Shown: positions 45,939 to 55,167, counted from the stretch's first letter. The stretch: DNA of 64,000 nucleotides from Alloalcanivorax balearicus MACL04 (GCF_025532145.1 NZ_ARXS01000017.1:1-64000), one strand, 5' to 3'. The notes: generated by a model not told the origin, from the sequence alone. A program made the numbers and translations.

Positions 45939-46544
45939 TTGGACAAGAAAGCAAAAGCGCGTTGGCTCAAGCAGCTTCACCAATGGCACTGGGTCAGTTC
46001 GGCGCTGTGCCTGGTGTGCATGGTGCTGTTCAGCGTCACCGGCATCACCCTCAACCATGCCGCCCAGATCGACGGCGAGCCGAAAGTGGAAGAGCTGACC
46101 GCGACGCTGCCCGAACCGCTGCTGGCCGCATTGAACCGCCAGGATCAAGGCGCCCTGCCCCAATCACTACGGGATTGGCTGAGTCAGGACCTGGACATCG
46201 GGGTGGACGGCCGCGAGGCGGAATGGTCCGGCCAGGAGGTGTATCTGGCCATGCCCCGGGCCGGTGGTGACGCCTGGCTGGCCATAGATCGAAGCAGTGG
46301 CGAGGTGCTTTACGAAAACACCGACCGGGGCTGGATTGCTTTTCTCAATGATCTGCACAAAGGCCGCGACACCGGCACCGTATGGCGCTGGTTCATCGAT
46401 ATTTTCGCCGTCGCCACCCTGTTGTTCGCCTTCACCGGCCTGGCTCTGATGTTCCTGCACGCCCGCCGGCGCCCGGCCACCTGGCCGGTAACGGCGCTGG
46501 GGCTGGTGCTGCCGTGGTTGCTGATCGCCTTTTTCATGCACTAG
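45939..46544 (+). CDS. PepSY-associated transmembrane protein
   Basis: A 201-residue inner-membrane protein. Its first helix at about residues 17-38 (ISSALCLV-type, here VSSALCLVCMVLFSVTGITL) is followed by NHAAQIDGEPKVEEL, a periplasmic PepSY-like domain, and two C-terminal helices (about 150-172 and 180-199). It begins with TTG at 45939; no ATG or GTG is available in frame, and GGAAG lies about ten bases upstream. First gene of a three-gene operon with DUF2271 and DUF4198 proteins, a set commonly found near TonB receptors. Likely in iron handling; the exact step is unknown. Confidence 0.82.
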   Translation: MDKKAKARWLKQLHQWHWVSSALCLVCMVLFSVTGITLNHAAQIDGEPKVEELTATLPEPLLAALNRQDQGALPQSLRDWLSQDLDIGVDGREAEWSGQEVYLAMPRAGGDAWLAIDRSSGEVLYENTDRGWIAFLNDLHKGRDTGTVWRWFIDIFAVATLLFAFTGLALMFLHARRRPATWPVTALGLVLPWLLIAFFMH

Positions 46545-46553
46545 GAGATGGTC

Positions 46554-47042
46554 ATGCGTTTGATCCCGATAGTAATGCTGTCCGCCCTGGCCTTCGCCGC
46601 CGAGGCCGCCCAGTTCCAGGTGGAAGTGGAAGTGCCACGGTTGCGGGTGGCGGAATACCACGCGCCCTATGTGGCGTTCTGGATCGAGACGCCGGAAAAC
46701 ACCGTGGCCGCCCCACTGGGACTCTGGTACGACGACCAGGAAAAATGGCTCAAGGACCTGCGCCAGTGGTGGCGCCGCACCGGCCGCTCGCAAAGCGCCC
46801 CTTATGACGGCCTCACCGGCGCCACCCGTTCACCGGGCAAGCACAGCGTGGACTTTTCCGATCTGCCGGCGATGGCCGAACTGCCCGCTGGCGACTACCA
46901 GCTGGTGGTGGAGGCCGCCCGCGAAGTGGGCGGCCGCGAAGTGGTGCGGATTCCGTTCCAATGGCCTCCCGCCAGCGCCCAACAGCTCCGCGCCCAAGGC
47001 ACGGAAGAACTGCATGACGTCACTCTGACCCTTACTCCTTAG
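46554..47042 (+). CDS. DUF2271 periplasmic protein
   Basis: A 162-residue exported protein with a short signal peptide (ends AFAAEAA, about residue 18). The DUF2271 pattern is EVPRLRVAEYHAPYVAFWIE, LGLWYDDQEKWLKDLRQWWR and LTGATRSPGKHSVDFSDLP. The start at 46554 is preferred because AGGAG then has a six-base spacer. Middle gene of the PepSY-DUF2271-DUF4198 operon. The family has no assigned reaction. Confidence 0.85.
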   Translation: MRLIPIVMLSALAFAAEAAQFQVEVEVPRLRVAEYHAPYVAFWIETPENTVAAPLGLWYDDQEKWLKDLRQWWRRTGRSQSAPYDGLTGATRSPGKHSVDFSDLPAMAELPAGDYQLVVEAAREVGGREVVRIPFQWPPASAQQLRAQGTEELHDVTLTLTP

Positions 47043-47082
47043 CTCTTTCCCTTTAAATACCGGCATTGACAGGAGCCAAACC

Positions 47083-47892
47083 ATGAAACCCGTTTCCCTG
47101 GCCGCCGCCGCGGTCTCCGCGTTGCTACTGCTCTCCCCCGCCGCCCAGGCCCACAAGCGCTGGCTGCTGCCGACCCACACCGTGGTCTCCGAAGCGCAAT
47201 GGATCAGCGTTGACGCCAGCGTTTCCAACGACATCTTCTACCCGGATCGCGCTTACTCCCTGGAACGCCTGCAAGTCACCGGTCCCGATGGCAAGGCGGC
47301 GCAAACCGATCATCTTCTGGAGATGCACCGGCGCAGCGTATTTGATGTCAATCTGGCGGCAACCGGCAGCTATCGCATTGCCCTGCCGGGCCATTTCTTC
47401 CTCGCCTTCTTCGAGCAGGATGGCGAGCGCAAGCGGCTGTTCGGCGAGGATGCCAAGGCGCTGCTGAAGAAAGTACCGAAAGGCGCCGACGAGGTACGCC
47501 TGCTGGAATCAGTCAGCCGCATCGAGACCTTCGCCTCCGTCGGCGCACCCGACACCGCCGCGCTGAAACCCACCGGCAAGGGTCTGGAGCTGGTGCCAGT
47601 GACCCACCCGAACGATCTCTACAGCGGTGAAACCGCGCGCTTCCGCTTCGTCGTCGACGGCCAGCCCGCCGCCGGCCTGGAAGTCCACCTGCTGCCCGCC
47701 GGCACCCGCTACCGCGACGCCCAGCAAGACTGGACCGTCACCAGCGACGATAACGGCGAAGTGGCGATCGACTGGCCCCACGCCGGCCGCTTCTTCCTGG
47801 AGGCGGAAGCCAGCGATCAGAACACCAGCCACAAACAGGCCGAACGCCGCCGCCTGGAGTACCTGGGCACTTTCGAGGTGCTGCCGCTGTAA
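47083..47892 (+). CDS. DUF4198 periplasmic protein
   Basis: A 269-residue exported protein with a signal peptide at residues 1-22 (ending AAQA) and immediate HKRWLLPTHTV, the hallmark start of DUF4198. The distant relatives include periplasmic NikM-like metal-uptake components. The C-terminal beta-sandwich contains VDGQPAAGLEVHLLPAGTRY. AGGAG precedes the ATG. Third gene of the operon divergent from the two-component system; a metal-related role is suggested by context only. Confidence 0.87.
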   Translation: MKPVSLAAAAVSALLLLSPAAQAHKRWLLPTHTVVSEAQWISVDASVSNDIFYPDRAYSLERLQVTGPDGKAAQTDHLLEMHRRSVFDVNLAATGSYRIALPGHFFLAFFEQDGERKRLFGEDAKALLKKVPKGADEVRLLESVSRIETFASVGAPDTAALKPTGKGLELVPVTHPNDLYSGETARFRFVVDGQPAAGLEVHLLPAGTRYRDAQQDWTVTSDDNGEVAIDWPHAGRFFLEAEASDQNTSHKQAERRRLEYLGTFEVLPL

Positions 47893-47907
47893 GGCCAACC
47901 ACACGCT

Positions 47908-47978
47908 ACTCGCTGCCAGGGCAGCTCCCACAACGGGTTTTACAAAGCCGCTGTGGGAGCGATCCTCCTCCTGCAGGC
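47908..47978. repeat. REP/BIME-like inverted pair (G), diverged right arm
   Basis: CTCGCTGCCAGGGCAGCTCCCACA, then the GCTGTGGGAGC arm, after which the match decays (GATCCTCCTCCTGCAGGC). Placed between the DUF4198 gene and deaD. Confidence 0.65.
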
Positions 47979-48077
47979 GTGCCGACAAAGAAAAAGATGC
48001 ATTCTCCCGCTATTTACCGTATAGTCCGTGCCCCCCGCCATACTGGCCTGCGTCCTTTTCACTGAAAGGTCCCCTTC

Positions 48078-49742
48078 ATGTTGCATAGCGATTCCGGGTT
48101 CGCCGCTTTGGGCTTGCCCGCGCCCCTTCTTGATGCCATCGGCAAACTGGGTTTTGAAACCCCGTCGCCGATCCAGGAGCGAAGCATCCCCGTCCTGCTG
48201 GACGGCGATGATTTGCTCGGCCAAGCACAAACCGGCACCGGCAAGACCGCCGCTTTCGGCCTGCCGTTGCTCGCCCGTATCGATCCGGAGCAGCGTTGCC
48301 CACAGCTGCTGGTGATCGCCCCCACTCGCGAACTGGCCCTGCAAGTGGCCGACGCCATGGAAACCTTCGCCCGCCAGTTGCGCGGCGTTAAGGTCGTGGC
48401 GGTATATGGCGGTAGCGAATACCGCACCCAATTGCGCGCGTTGCGAGACGGCGCCCAGGTGGTCGTAGGTACCCCTGGCCGGATCATGGACCACATGCAG
48501 CGCGGCAGTCTGAACCTGGATCGCCTGCAAGCGCTGGTGCTGGACGAAGCCGACGAAATGCTGCGCATGGGTTTTATCGACGACGTCGAATGGATCCTGG
48601 AACACACCCCGGACGAACGGCAATTGGCGCTGTTTTCCGCCACCATGCCGAACGTGATCCGGCGCGTGGCCGAGCGTCATCTGAAGTCGCCGAAGTGGAT
48701 TCGCATTGAAAACGACACCACCACCAAGAGCGGCATCCGCCAGCGCTTCTGGCCGGTCTCCGGCCTCAACAAGCTGGACGCCATGTGCCGTATCCTGGAG
48801 GGCGAGACCCACGATGGCGTCATCGTCTTCGCCCGCACCAAGCAGTCCACCCTGGAACTGGCCGAGCAATTGCAACGCCGTGGCCTGCGCGCGGAAGCCC
48901 TGAATGGCGACATTCCCCAGGCGCAGCGGGAAAAAACCGTGGCCCGCCTGCGTGAAGGCCGCTTCGATCTGCTGATCGCCACCGACGTGGTGGCCCGTGG
49001 CCTGGACGTGCCGCGTATCAGCCATGTGATCAACTACGACATGCCCGCCGACACCGAAGCCTATGTGCACCGAATCGGCCGCACCGGCCGGGCCGGACGT
49101 AATGGCGAGGCGATCCTGTTCGTGTCGCACCGCGAGCGGGGCATGCTGCGCGCCATCGAGCGCGCCACCGGCCAGAGCCTGGAATCCATGGACCTGCCCA
49201 GCGTCGACGCGCTCAACAGCAAGCGTCTGGCCAAGTTGCAGGAACAGCTGGTGGCGGGCCTGGAAAGCAAACACCGCGAAGAGGCGGAGACGGTGCTGAG
49301 CGCCCTGCGCGAACAGCTGGATCTGGACGACGAAAAGCTGGCCCTGGGCCTGGCGGCGCTGCTGGTGGCCAAGGAACCGGTGATTCTGAAGCCGGCCCCG
49401 GTGGGCAAACCGCCGCGCGCCAGCTCACCGCGCAAGGAAGGCCCGCGCAAGGAAGGCCGTCCGGCCAACAATCGACGCCGTGCCTCCGGCAGCGACGGCG
49501 ACGCCAACGGTGACATGCAGGTTTATCGGGTGGAAGTGGGCCACGCCCACGGTGTGCGGCCGGGGAATCTGGTCGGCGCCATCGCCAACGAAGCGGGTCT
49601 GCCGAGCCGCCAGATCGGCGCCATCCGGATTCACCAGGAACACAGCACCGTAGCGCTGCCGCACGACCTCACCGCGAAGCAGCTCAACATCCTCAAGCGC
49701 ACCCGCGTTTGTCAGCGGCCGCTCTCTCTGGAAGCCCTCTGA
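48078..49742 (+). CDS. deaD: DEAD-box ATP-dependent RNA helicase (DeaD/CsdA type)
   Basis: A 554-residue helicase acting in ribosome assembly and mRNA turnover, often cold-induced. Motifs: Q-motif FAALGLPAPLLDAIGKLGFE, Walker A AQTGTGKTAAF (about residues 54-64), PTRELALQV, DEAD (about 161-164), SAT, ARGLDVP and HRIGRTGRAGR. A basic linker (SPRKEGPRKEGRPANNRR) leads to a DbpA-like RNA-binding domain (VYRVEVGHAHGVRPGNLVGA). GAAAGG lies upstream of the ATG. A long hairpin follows. Confidence 0.95.
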   Translation: MLHSDSGFAALGLPAPLLDAIGKLGFETPSPIQERSIPVLLDGDDLLGQAQTGTGKTAAFGLPLLARIDPEQRCPQLLVIAPTRELALQVADAMETFARQLRGVKVVAVYGGSEYRTQLRALRDGAQVVVGTPGRIMDHMQRGSLNLDRLQALVLDEADEMLRMGFIDDVEWILEHTPDERQLALFSATMPNVIRRVAERHLKSPKWIRIENDTTTKSGIRQRFWPVSGLNKLDAMCRILEGETHDGVIVFARTKQSTLELAEQLQRRGLRAEALNGDIPQAQREKTVARLREGRFDLLIATDVVARGLDVPRISHVINYDMPADTEAYVHRIGRTGRAGRNGEAILFVSHRERGMLRAIERATGQSLESMDLPSVDALNSKRLAKLQEQLVAGLESKHREEAETVLSALREQLDLDDEKLALGLAALLVAKEPVILKPAPVGKPPRASSPRKEGPRKEGRPANNRRRASGSDGDANGDMQVYRVEVGHAHGVRPGNLVGAIANEAGLPSRQIGAIRIHQEHSTVALPHDLTAKQLNILKRTRVCQRPLSLEAL

Positions 49743-49748
49743 CGCCGA

Positions 49749-49780
49749 CACACGCCAACGGATAGTTCCGTTGGCGTGTG
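49749..49780. terminator. hairpin between deaD and dodecin
   Basis: CACACGCCAACGGA, TAGT, TCCGTTGGCGTGTG: a perfect 14-bp stem between convergent genes. No T-run follows on either strand, so it may be a weak bidirectional terminator or an mRNA end stabiliser. Confidence 0.55.
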
Positions 49781-49792
49781 CTTCAGGCCAGC

Positions 49793-50002
49793 TCAGACAT
49801 CAACCCGAAAGCCCACCTTCACCACCACCTGGAAATGGGCGACTTTGCCGTTTTCCACGTGGCCGCGGGTCTCCCGGACTTCGAACCATTCCACGTTCTT
49901 GACGCTCTTGCCGGCGGCGGCGATGGCGTTATGAATGGCGCCTTCGATGCTGTCCTTGGATGAACCGACCAGTTCCAGCTTTTTATATACATGCTCGCTC
50001 AT
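49793..50002 (-). CDS. dodecin family flavin-binding protein
   Basis: A 69-residue small protein; dodecins assemble into hollow 12-mers that store flavin. Family marks are HVYKKLELVGSSKDSIEGAI near the start and VKNVEWFEVRETRGHVENGK with the flavin-stacking Trp (about residue 38). The start at 50002 has AAGGAGG upstream. It is monocistronic. Confidence 0.93.
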   Translation of the reverse strand: MSEHVYKKLELVGSSKDSIEGAIHNAIAAAGKSVKNVEWFEVRETRGHVENGKVAHFQVVVKVGFRVDV

Positions 50003-50143
50003 AAGGTCCTCCTTAAGCACACCATCTGTTCCGTTTCACGGTGAACCCCAAAGGCCATCAGGTCAAAGTGATGGTGAGACGCCCATCGCAGTTCTTCCTT
50101 TCATGAAGAAGACCACTCCCACACTAGTCTCTACAAGGCCGCT

Positions 50144-50212
50144 GTAGGAGCTTGCCTGCAAGCGAATTGTGCTTTCGATCCGAAAAGATTCGCTTGCAGG
50201 CAAGCTCCTACA
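50144..50212. repeat. REP/BIME-like inverted pair (H)
   Basis: GTAGGAGCTTGCCTGCAAG then CGAATT, linker with CTTTCGATCC, and inverted ATTCGCTTGCAGGCAAGCTCCTAC. Both arms and linker nearly equal pair D at 33350. Confidence 0.85.
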
Positions 50213-50334
50213 ACGGCTTTGTAGTCCGGTCCGGGAAAGCGGCTTTTAGCAGCGGATGGCAGACTTGCCGATTCGGCATTGCTCACTCCAGACGCTATAA
50301 TCGCCGGCCCGGAAATCAGTCCCCGCCAACCGCC

Positions 50335-50844
50335 ATGCAACGAAGCGCCCATTTTTCCCGCTGCCGCCAATACCGCTACGCCCTCTGGCGCCGCTGGGCC
50401 GAGGGCGACGACTATGTGCTGCTGGTGGCACTGAACCCGTCCACCGCCGATCACCGCCGCGATGACCCGACCATTCGCCGCTGCATCGGTTTCGCCCGGG
50501 ATTGGGGTTATTCAGCGTTGTGTGTGGCCAACCTGTTCGCCTATCGGGCCACTTATCCGAGCGACCTGTTCGCCGCCGACGATCCAGTGGGCCCGCGCAA
50601 CGATCAGTGGCTGAACAAGCTGTCCCGCGACGCCAGTCTGGTGGTGGCCGGCTGGGGCAATCACGGCCGTCATGGCAATCGCGCCGCCCAGGTGCGCGAC
50701 CGCCTCGGCGACGCCCTGCACTGTCTGCGCATGAACGGCTCGGGGGAACCCGCTCATCCGCTTTACCTGCCGAAAGCGCTCAAGCCGATTCCGATGCCAC
50801 CGGTTATGCCTGCCAACCGGCCCGATCGGCCCGGCCGCCGCTGA
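50335..50844 (+). CDS. DUF1643 domain protein
   Basis: A 169-residue cytosolic protein with the DUF1643 pattern: YALWRRW, LLVALNPSTADHRRDDPTIRRC (the NPSTA.....DPT signature, about residues 30-47), ARDWGYSALCVANLFAYRAT and VAGWGNHG. The family is widespread in phages and bacteria; its biochemical role is not established. The ATG at 50335 is chosen because upstream frame content lies within the REP element. Confidence 0.85.
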   Translation: MQRSAHFSRCRQYRYALWRRWAEGDDYVLLVALNPSTADHRRDDPTIRRCIGFARDWGYSALCVANLFAYRATYPSDLFAADDPVGPRNDQWLNKLSRDASLVVAGWGNHGRHGNRAAQVRDRLGDALHCLRMNGSGEPAHPLYLPKALKPIPMPPVMPANRPDRPGRR

Positions 50845-50933
50845 TTCACGTTTTCGCCATCGTGGTCAGACAATATTCCGATCCGCTAGACTGCCGGTGA
50901 GCGACGACCGAATCACGACCGGAGGGAACCCAG

Positions 50934-53276
50934 GTGACAAGATTGCAAAAGGCTCTGTTGGGAGCCGTGGCTTTTTTTGTGCCTCTGATCGGCATCGGCG
51001 CGGCCGCGCCCTCCTCCTTCGGATCGGCACAGCCGGTTTCCTTTCAGCAGCAGGTCAGACCGGTCCTGGAGCAGCGCTGTATCGCCTGCCACGGCTGTTA
51101 TGACGCCCCTTGCCAATTGAAACTGGAATCGCCGGAAGGGCTGGCCCGGGGCGCCAACCAGACGCCGGTGTATAACGGCCAGCGCACCTCGGCGGCAGCG
51201 CCGTCCCGTCTGTTCATTGACGCGAGCAGTTCCGGCGAATGGCGTAATCGCGGCTTCTTCTCGGTACTGGAAGGCCGCCAGACCATGGACGAAGGCTTGC
51301 TTTATCAGATGCTGGTACTGGGCCGGCACCACCGCTTCGAGCCGAACAGCAAGCTGCCGGAAGAGATTCAACTGGGATTGGGCCGCGCCAACGTTTGCCC
51401 GGCACCGGAGGACATGGCGGACTACGCCCGCGAGCATCCGCTGGAAGGCATGCCGCTGGGGCTGCCGCCATTGAGCGAGCGGGAATTCGATCTGCTGACA
51501 GGCTGGCTGGCCCAGGGCGCGCCGCTGGAGGCCACGCCGGTGAAGCTGACATTGGAAGAACAAGGCCGGATCCGGGCCTGGGAAAGCTGGCTCAACCGGG
51601 AAAATCCGCGCCAGCGTCTGGTCGCCCGCTGGGTCTACGAGCACCTGTTCCTGGCTCACCTCTACTTCGACGATGGCCGCCAGAGCCGGCCGCGCCACTT
51701 CTTTTCCCTGGTTCGCTCATACACGCCGCCGGGGGAACCCATCGAGCCGGTGGCCACCCGCCGCCCCAACGGTGATCCCGGTGCACCGTCCTGGTACCGG
51801 TTGCGGCCGATCACCGAGACCATCGTCCACAAGACCCATATTACCTACGCGCTCACCGACGCCAAGCGCGAACGCATGGAGACGCTGTTCTTCGATACAC
51901 CCTGGGAGCCCGGTGCGCTGCCCGACTATGACGCCGATGCCCGCGCCAATCCGTTCGAGACGTTTCAGGCCATTCCCGCCCGCGCCCGTTACCAGATCAT
52001 GCTGGACGACGCCGAGTACTTCGTGCGCACCTTTATTCGTGGTCCGGTATGCCGGGGACAAATCGCCACCGATGTGATCCGCGACCAGTTCTGGACAGTG
52101 TTCCAGGATCCGGACCATGACCTTTATGTGGACGATGCCGACTATCAACGTCAGGCGACGCCGCTACTGGGCCTGCCCGGCCAGCACGACGATCTGATTT
52201 CACTGGGCCCGCAATGGCTCAAGTACAAGCACAAACGCAATCGCTACCTGCGCGAACGTCAGCAGGCCTACGCCCGGCACACCCCTGGCGGCCCCACCTG
52301 GGAAACGCTCTGGGACGGCGATGGCGACAACGGCAACGCGCTGCTGACTATCTTCCGCCATCATGATAGTGCCTCGGTGCGCCGCGGCCTGATCGGCGAC
52401 CTGCCGTTGACCACCTGGGTCATGGATTACCCGCTGTTCGAGCGCACTTACTATGCCCTGGTGGTGAATTTCGACGTGTTCGGCTCGGTGTCCCATCAGG
52501 CCCAGACCCGCCTGTACTTCGACCTGATCCGCAACGGCGCCGAACAGAACATGCTGCGTTACCTGCCGGCGGCGGCGCGCAAGCCGGTGCTGGACGATTG
52601 GTATCAGAAGACCGGCAAACTCAAGTTGTTCATCAGCTACGCCAGCGTCGATACCGACACCCCCACCGGCATTGACTATGGCACCAGCACGCCCAAGCAG
52701 GAATTCGACGGTAAGCTGCTGACCCGTTTCGCCCATCTCAATGCCCGCCCGGACCCGCTGAACCGCTGCCAGGACGAGCATTGCGCCCTGCCCGGCGCCA
52801 ACGGTCTCGAACAGCGCGTGCAGCAGGCACTGAGCGTGCTGGCGTCGCGGCGGGCCGACGATCTGCCGGTGATCGATCATCTGCCGGAAGTGTCCCTGCT
52901 GCAGGTGCGTGGCGAGGACGGTGACCTGGCGGTGTACACACTGCTGCGCAACCGTGCCCACAGCAACGTGGCGTTCATGATGGGCGAATCACTGCGCTAT
53001 CAGCCCGAATTGGACACGGTGACAATTTACCCCGGCGTTCTCGCCAGCTATCCGAATTTCATGTTCCATCTGCGTGAGGGCGAGTTGGGAGACTTTGTGC
53101 GGGCCATGGAGCGGGCGGGCGATGAGAGTGGCTTCGAACGGCTGGTTCAGCGTTTCGGCGTGCGCCGTACCCACCCGGAATTCTGGCGTTATTTCGACGA
53201 TCTCGGGGACTATTTGTTGGAACATGAACCGACCCAGGCCGGGGTGCTGGACCTGAACCGCTATGAGAATCTTTAA
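50934..53276 (+). CDS. cti: fatty acid cis/trans isomerase
   Basis: Cti converts cis to trans unsaturated acyl chains in membrane phospholipids, a fast response of Pseudomonas and Vibrio to solvents and heat. The 780-residue periplasmic protein has an N-terminal signal (residues about 1-22, FVPLIGIGAAAPSS) and a c-type haem site CIACH (about 44-48) followed by GCYDAPCQLKLESPEGLARG, as in known Cti. The CTI domain continues to the C-terminus. It starts with GTG at 50934, with GGAGGG upstream. It fits a hydrocarbon-exposed organism. A separate gene, not in an operon. Confidence 0.94.
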   Translation: MTRLQKALLGAVAFFVPLIGIGAAAPSSFGSAQPVSFQQQVRPVLEQRCIACHGCYDAPCQLKLESPEGLARGANQTPVYNGQRTSAAAPSRLFIDASSSGEWRNRGFFSVLEGRQTMDEGLLYQMLVLGRHHRFEPNSKLPEEIQLGLGRANVCPAPEDMADYAREHPLEGMPLGLPPLSEREFDLLTGWLAQGAPLEATPVKLTLEEQGRIRAWESWLNRENPRQRLVARWVYEHLFLAHLYFDDGRQSRPRHFFSLVRSYTPPGEPIEPVATRRPNGDPGAPSWYRLRPITETIVHKTHITYALTDAKRERMETLFFDTPWEPGALPDYDADARANPFETFQAIPARARYQIMLDDAEYFVRTFIRGPVCRGQIATDVIRDQFWTVFQDPDHDLYVDDADYQRQATPLLGLPGQHDDLISLGPQWLKYKHKRNRYLRERQQAYARHTPGGPTWETLWDGDGDNGNALLTIFRHHDSASVRRGLIGDLPLTTWVMDYPLFERTYYALVVNFDVFGSVSHQAQTRLYFDLIRNGAEQNMLRYLPAAARKPVLDDWYQKTGKLKLFISYASVDTDTPTGIDYGTSTPKQEFDGKLLTRFAHLNARPDPLNRCQDEHCALPGANGLEQRVQQALSVLASRRADDLPVIDHLPEVSLLQVRGEDGDLAVYTLLRNRAHSNVAFMMGESLRYQPELDTVTIYPGVLASYPNFMFHLREGELGDFVRAMERAGDESGFERLVQRFGVRRTHPEFWRYFDDLGDYLLEHEPTQAGVLDLNRYENL

Positions 53277-53350
53277 CAGTGGCGGGCGTTGCGATATGAA
53301 ATCCGGCAGTCCTACAATGAGGAACGCATCACGCTGAGCGGGAGCTACCC

Positions 53351-54079
53351 ATGGAGCCGGACGACCGCAATAGCAGTAGATATGCCCCATCCCCCCTGAT
53401 CCGGGCGACAATGAGCGCTTCGGCCCTGTTCCTGACGATCTGGATTTCCCCAGCCCTGGCCGAGGCAATCCCCTCGCGGGACGGTTGCGTCACCTCGACC
53501 ATTCCGCACATTTCCCCCGAGCTGGCCAGACAGGCCGGCATGACCCGGCTGCCCAATGGCCAGTATGAGCTGGACATGGCGGCGCTGGCCGCCAGGGCCG
53601 GCGGCCCCGCTGCCCTTCTGCGAGTCAGCCGCCGGCAATACGAAGCCAACATGGCATGGCTGAGCGAGATGGCCTCCCTGGTCGCCGATCCCGGCACGCC
53701 GTTGCTGCCTCAAGTCCAGTCGGTGTACCGGCAGGGCTGGGAAACCAATGTGGTGGAAATGTCGATTATCCAGGCGATGGAGTGCCAACTCGGCCTGGCG
53801 CCCTCCGACCTCGAAAGACCGGCGCCCCCATCGGAGGCGATCGCCGAGCGTCAAAAGCGGATTGCCCAGGGCCGTGCCGAGGCCGAAGCCGAGGCCCGCA
53901 AAGCCGCCCGCTGGAGCACGTTCAGTGACATCATGATCGGCGTATCCAATGCAGTAGGCACCGCGGCGGGAGCCATGTCAGGCTCGGGAGGCGGAGGGAG
54001 CCCAAGCGGCTCCGGCACCTGCCCGGGAGGGACGCCCAGGGATTCAGCTGGGAAGTGCGAAGTCGGTTACAGTAATTAG
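53351..54079 (+). CDS. hypothetical secreted or periplasmic protein
   Basis: A 242-residue protein with an N-terminal export signal (about residues 18-38, SASALFLTIWISPALA, AEA). A helical middle with an Ala/Glu/Arg-rich coiled-coil stretch (AERQKRIAQGRAEAEAEARK, about 165-184) and a Gly/Ser-rich tail end in CPGGTPRDSAGKCEVGY follow; two cysteines there could form a disulfide. No domain is recognised. It lies 43 bp before a Sel1-repeat lipoprotein gene and probably shares its transcript, which hints at an envelope complex. Confidence 0.65.
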   Translation: MEPDDRNSSRYAPSPLIRATMSASALFLTIWISPALAEAIPSRDGCVTSTIPHISPELARQAGMTRLPNGQYELDMAALAARAGGPAALLRVSRRQYEANMAWLSEMASLVADPGTPLLPQVQSVYRQGWETNVVEMSIIQAMECQLGLAPSDLERPAPPSEAIAERQKRIAQGRAEAEAEARKAARWSTFSDIMIGVSNAVGTAAGAMSGSGGGGSPSGSGTCPGGTPRDSAGKCEVGYSN

Positions 54080-54121
54080 TCCTAGCCGGCTACCATAAAA
54101 AAACCAAAAAGGCGGCTAACC

Positions 54122-55096
54122 ATGCACACGTTCGCCCCCAAAAGCATTGCCTCCCACTGGCGTCTTATCGCCGGCTTGCTACCCTGGTTACTAGCCGGTT
54201 GCGCCAGCGCGGGTTATCAAATGCCCGATCTCTCTCTCGACAGCCTGTTCAGCAGCGACCAGGCGGCCGCCAGGGATCAGCCCGTGGCCAATATCGGCAT
54301 CACCCACTGTGATCAACTGACAACCCATGAAGACGACTGGGATCGCGTCAAGGGCATCTCTCCCGTGGAGGGTGAGGATATCGATATCGCCTCCGCGATT
54401 GCCGCCTGCGAAAAAGCACTGGCCGAACACCCCGGTCACCGCCGCCTGCAGGCGGAACTGGCCCGCGCCTATGCCGAAGCCTTCCGCTATGACGAAGCCT
54501 TCAGGCTCAGTGGCCAGGCCGCCGAGGCGGGCAGTCTCTACGCGCTGATCCAGCAAGGCCATGCCTACCGGTACGGCAGAGGCACGCCAAAGGATATCGA
54601 CAAGGCCGTCAACGCCTACCAAAGAGCCGCCAAAGCCGGGCACGTCGGGGCGATGAATTATCTGGGCAGCACGCTCTACCAGCGCGATGGCTGGGGCGAC
54701 CGCTCCAAGGCCAAATCCTGGTACCGGAAATCCGCCGATGCCGGCGATGCCACCGGCATGGCCAACTTCGCCCAGCTCCTTCTCATTGACGGGAAACAGG
54801 AAGAGGCGTTCCCCTGGTTCCAAAGGGCCGCCCAACAAGGCAATGCGTTCGCCCTTCAGCAGATCGGTACTTACTACGCCGTGGGAGGAGAGCCGGCCAT
54901 CAAAGCACCGTACACGGCACTGTCCTACTTTGAAAAAGCAGTGAAAAAGGGGCGGCCCAGTGCCAGTGTCAAGGCGGCGAAGCTCTTCATCCAGGAGGCA
55001 GGCGACACCAATTCGCACCTGAATGAGAGTGAACGGCAGGCAAAGGTCCTGTATTGGGTCAAGTACGGAATGCCGACGTTATCAACCCGCCAGTAA
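54122..55096 (+). CDS. Sel1-repeat lipoprotein
   Basis: A 324-residue predicted lipoprotein with lipobox LLAGC (Cys about 28). After a variable region come four to five Sel1/TPR-like helix pairs between about residues 115 and 295 (GHAYRYGRGTPKDIDKAVNA, GDRSKAKSWYRKSADAGDAT, FPWFQRAAQQGNAFALQQIG and others). Such solenoids mediate protein-protein contacts. The residue after Cys is Ala, compatible with outer-membrane sorting. It pairs with the preceding secreted protein and is followed by a strong terminator. Confidence 0.85.
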   Translation: MHTFAPKSIASHWRLIAGLLPWLLAGCASAGYQMPDLSLDSLFSSDQAAARDQPVANIGITHCDQLTTHEDDWDRVKGISPVEGEDIDIASAIAACEKALAEHPGHRRLQAELARAYAEAFRYDEAFRLSGQAAEAGSLYALIQQGHAYRYGRGTPKDIDKAVNAYQRAAKAGHVGAMNYLGSTLYQRDGWGDRSKAKSWYRKSADAGDATGMANFAQLLLIDGKQEEAFPWFQRAAQQGNAFALQQIGTYYAVGGEPAIKAPYTALSYFEKAVKKGRPSASVKAAKLFIQEAGDTNSHLNESERQAKVLYWVKYGMPTLSTRQ

Positions 55097-55140
55097 TACG
55101 ATACACCGTCAAACCATGGCGGGGTGCGATAAACAAAAAA

Positions 55141-55167
55141 AACCCCGGACCTGGGTCCGGGGTTTAA
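55141..55167 (+). terminator. intrinsic terminator after the Sel1 gene
   Basis: AACCCCGGAC, CTGG, GTCCGGGGTT with an A-run before and TT after; it may work in both directions. The remaining 250 bp before the GlxA gene hold only the inverted repeat described next. Confidence 0.8.
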
